NCBI RefSeq assembly: GCF_048892425.1
Contig: NZ_JBLZHU010000011.1
Coordinates: forward strand, 66,854-130,853
Direction: 5' to 3'
Source of the DNA: Pacificispira sp002696645
GTDB lineage: Bacteria; Pseudomonadota; Alphaproteobacteria; UBA8366; Aestuariispiraceae
Length of the DNA: 64,000 bases
The notes beneath the pieces are model-generated. The model was not told the DNA's origin. It worked only from the letters and a program-made list of their open reading frames with translations, and searched no databases. This document shows positions 62,477 through 64,000 of this stretch, piece after piece. The translations under genes and the position numbers were made by a program. The stretch's first letter is position 1; every line of letters begins with the position of its first letter.

Positions 62477-63574
62477 ATGATTTTTAAGACTGTAGGTATT
62501 ATTGGTGCCGGGACCATGGGATCAGGCATTGCAACCTCTTTGGGTCAACAAGGTGTTGCTGTCGTTCTGGTCGATACCAACCAGGCCGCCGTTGATCGGG
62601 GTCTGGCCGCTGCCAAGAAATTCTATGATCGCGCCGCTGAAAAAGGCAAAATGAGCACGCAAGATGCCGATCAGGCCTATGGGAAATTGACAGGCGCGAC
62701 AGAGCTTTCCGCCCTTACGGACTGTGATCTGATCATTGAGGCAATTTTTGAAGAATTCAGCGTTAAAGAGGACCTGTTCAAACGTCTGAACGCGCATTTA
62801 AAGCCAACCACTGTGGTTGCAACCAATACGTCAGCGCTGCGGGTCTCAGAATTGGCTGAAACCGTTGACGACCCGACCCGCTTTCTGGGCCTGCATTATT
62901 TCAATCCAGCCGCAATCAACCCGATTGTGGAAGTCGTGAAGGGCGAAAAGACCGACGAAGCCCTGTTCCAGAAATGCGTTACCTTTATTAAGGAAACCGC
63001 GAAGAAGCCCATTCCGTGCAAGGACGCCTATGGATTCGCCATCAATCGCTTCTTCGTCCCCTATGGCAATGAGGCTGTGCGGCTGTTGGATGAAGGTGTT
63101 GGCACGACCGCCCAGATCGACCGTGTAGCACAGGACTGCCTGGGCGTCGCGGCAGGCCCGTTCATGGTGATGAATCTGGTGAAGCCGAAAATCATGTTCC
63201 ATGCCCAGCGCAATCTAGGCCCGCACGGTGCCTTCTATGCCCTGGCCAATGGCTTGGCGGATCGCGGAGACACGGATTATGAATTTGAAATCGGCGACGA
63301 TGCAACGGGCTCTGCCGAAAGCGATGCGATCATCGCCGACCGCCTGCGCGCAGCCACCTTCCTGCCGGTCCTGCAATCCCTGGACGAAGATGTCGCCAGC
63401 CCGGCCGATATAGACATGGGCGCGGGCCTGGCCCTGCGCTTTGGCAAGGCGCCGTGCGAATTGATGGATACGCTGGGCAAGGACGAAGTTACCCGCATCG
63501 TTTCCATCGTGACCGAAAAATATGGCCACGACCTGCCCGAAAGCATCGCCAAAGTTGGCAAACTGCGCGGCTGA
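62477..63574 (+). CDS. 3-hydroxyacyl-CoA dehydrogenase
   Basis: 365 residues with a good ribosome-binding site (GGGAGTGAG). NAD-binding GAGTMGSG at ~10-17; catalytic H140 in GLHYFNP. About 80 residues longer than short-type HbdA; the C-terminus appears to add a second helical dehydrogenase C-terminal domain. Oxidises 3-hydroxyacyl-CoA in beta-oxidation or a related route. Confidence 0.92.
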   Translation: MIFKTVGIIGAGTMGSGIATSLGQQGVAVVLVDTNQAAVDRGLAAAKKFYDRAAEKGKMSTQDADQAYGKLTGATELSALTDCDLIIEAIFEEFSVKEDLFKRLNAHLKPTTVVATNTSALRVSELAETVDDPTRFLGLHYFNPAAINPIVEVVKGEKTDEALFQKCVTFIKETAKKPIPCKDAYGFAINRFFVPYGNEAVRLLDEGVGTTAQIDRVAQDCLGVAAGPFMVMNLVKPKIMFHAQRNLGPHGAFYALANGLADRGDTDYEFEIGDDATGSAESDAIIADRLRAATFLPVLQSLDEDVASPADIDMGAGLALRFGKAPCELMDTLGKDEVTRIVSIVTEKYGHDLPESIAKVGKLRG

Positions 63575-63616
63575 TGCCGATTGGACCTTTAGTTATCTAT
63601 TGCCCCATTTTTTACT

Positions 63617-63789
63617 CCTCCCCCCTTGAGGGGGGGAGCCCCATATGCGATTCCCCTCCCCCTTGAGGGGGGAGGGTTGGGGTGGGGGTGATAGGCCGCA
63701 AGGCCTTTCCCTGCAGTGGGCTGGATTGCGGAGGAGAGAGCACCCCCCTCCCAACCTCCCCCCCTCAAGGGCAGGGGAATCGCATATGG
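63617..63789. repeat. Long GC-rich inverted repeat beside the transposase
   Basis: CCATATGCGATTCCCCT (63641-63657) is perfectly inverted at 63773-63789. The inner arms continue as CCTCCCCCTTGAGGGGGGAGG-like blocks against CCCTCCCAACCTCCCC. A smaller hairpin, CCTCCCCCCTTGAGGGGGGG, lies at 63618-63637. The whole folds into a ~149-nt stem-loop. Such CT-rich inverted repeats recur between alphaproteobacterial genes and may be an older insertion or the transposase's flank. Confidence 0.6.
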
Positions 63790-63849
63790 CAGATTTGCCA
63801 TAGGCGGCGAACAGGATTCTAAGGAGGTTTTCCATTTGCGGAGGACCTC

Positions 63850-64000
63850 ATGGAGCAGTTTGAAGACACGTTCGGGGATTTGCCGGACCCGCGCGCGGGG
63901 AATGTGCGTCATGATCTTCTGGAGATCGTTTTCATCGCCTTGGCAGCGACCTTGTGCGGCGCACAGACCTGCGTCGAGATGGCGTTGTTCGCGCGGTCCA
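63850..64000 (+). CDS. ISAs1-family transposase, 5' end only
   Basis: Fifty codons to the window edge, starting MEQFEDTFGDLPDPRAGNV and continuing HDLLEIVFIALAATLCGAQ. This is the characteristic N-terminus of ISAs1-family DDE transposases. GGAGGA lies just upstream of the ATG. The left terminal repeat is not resolved; the protein continues outside the window. Confidence 0.85.
   Translation, partial: MEQFEDTFGDLPDPRAGNVRHDLLEIVFIALAATLCGAQTCVEMALFARS

Noticed and set aside
63617..63835. CRISPR-like array near the right end
   Set aside because: The repeats are inverted CT-rich palindromes with no regular spacers.

Overview
The window is chromosomal DNA of an alphaproteobacterium, probably a Rhodospirillales-type lineage. 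The clues are an EipB/DUF1849 envelope protein, DUF3572, DUF2244 next to nth, an EnvZ/OmpR-like two-component pair, PaaI-type thioesterases, and intergenic repeats of the 'CCGGATCAAGTCCGG' kind that are common in that class. No rRNA or tRNA genes and no CRISPR array were seen. Most of the 64 kb is densely packed housekeeping sequence of moderately high GC.

Layout. 0.3-6.1 kb: a TerB-like protein, an AEC transporter overlapping a BciB/FrhB-like iron-sulfur flavoprotein, and a DinG-type iron-sulfur helicase. 6.1-11.7 kb: an accessory island between the housekeeping genes dinG and pepN. It holds a strong sigma70-like promoter with a terminated short transcript, a proline/threonine-rich ORF, a large protein of unknown family, two tandem AT-rich paralogous membrane proteins joined by ATGA overlaps, an AdaA-like regulator, an EamA exporter, and a chimeric, frameshifted remnant of the same cassette. 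11.7-20.9 kb: pepN; a LysR regulator divergent from a glutathionyl-hydroquinone reductase and a pirin; a Na+/Ca2+ exchanger; uvrC. 21.4-24.7 kb: a pteridine-reductase-like SDR coupled to uvrB, and a DUF2065 protein. 24.9-31.1 kb: lytic transglycosylase, moaB, and a Rieske-fusion/MFS operon divergent from a cysteine-rich SufR-like regulator. 31-36 kb: TPR protein, msrB-chaC, MarR, branched-chain aminotransferase. 36-41.8 kb: a probable lipid A sugar-modification cluster (GT2, LABN membrane protein, PAP2 phosphatase, ArnT-like GT39) beside an OmpR/EnvZ-like two-component system. 41.8-53 kb: gluQ, AlkA-type glycosylase, esterase, HNH protein, amine oxidoreductase, Nudix, ACT protein, second AEC carrier, acyl-CoA dehydrogenase, eipB, M17 aminopeptidase. 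53-63.6 kb: a PatZ-like acetyltransferase/acyl-CoA synthetase, macrodomain protein, pyrophosphatase, AmpG-like MFS, MATE exporter, nth, thioesterase, hydroxyacyl-CoA dehydrogenase. The window ends in the first 50 codons of an ISAs1-type transposase, preceded by a large GC-rich inverted repeat.

The most unusual signal is a dispersed element of exactly 101 nt. It occurs in four good copies (6944, 16456 reversed, 44970, 56575), one clearly decayed copy (20868) and one doubtful partial copy (39557). It folds into two hairpins, and in every good copy it keeps the same roughly 31-codon open frame, beginning MRSHELT or MRSHALT. It has entered coding sequence at least twice. It supplies the last codons and stop of the glutathionyl-hydroquinone reductase. 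It also appears to split one ancestral ~586-codon island gene into the present 195-codon and ~429-codon frames: removing 103 nt restores a single continuous frame. This resembles the behaviour of Rickettsia palindromic elements. The second notable system is the cassette locus itself, whose arrangement (variable soluble protein, tandem divergent membrane partners, orphan chimeric remnant) resembles polymorphic effector/immunity loci, although no known domain was recognised.
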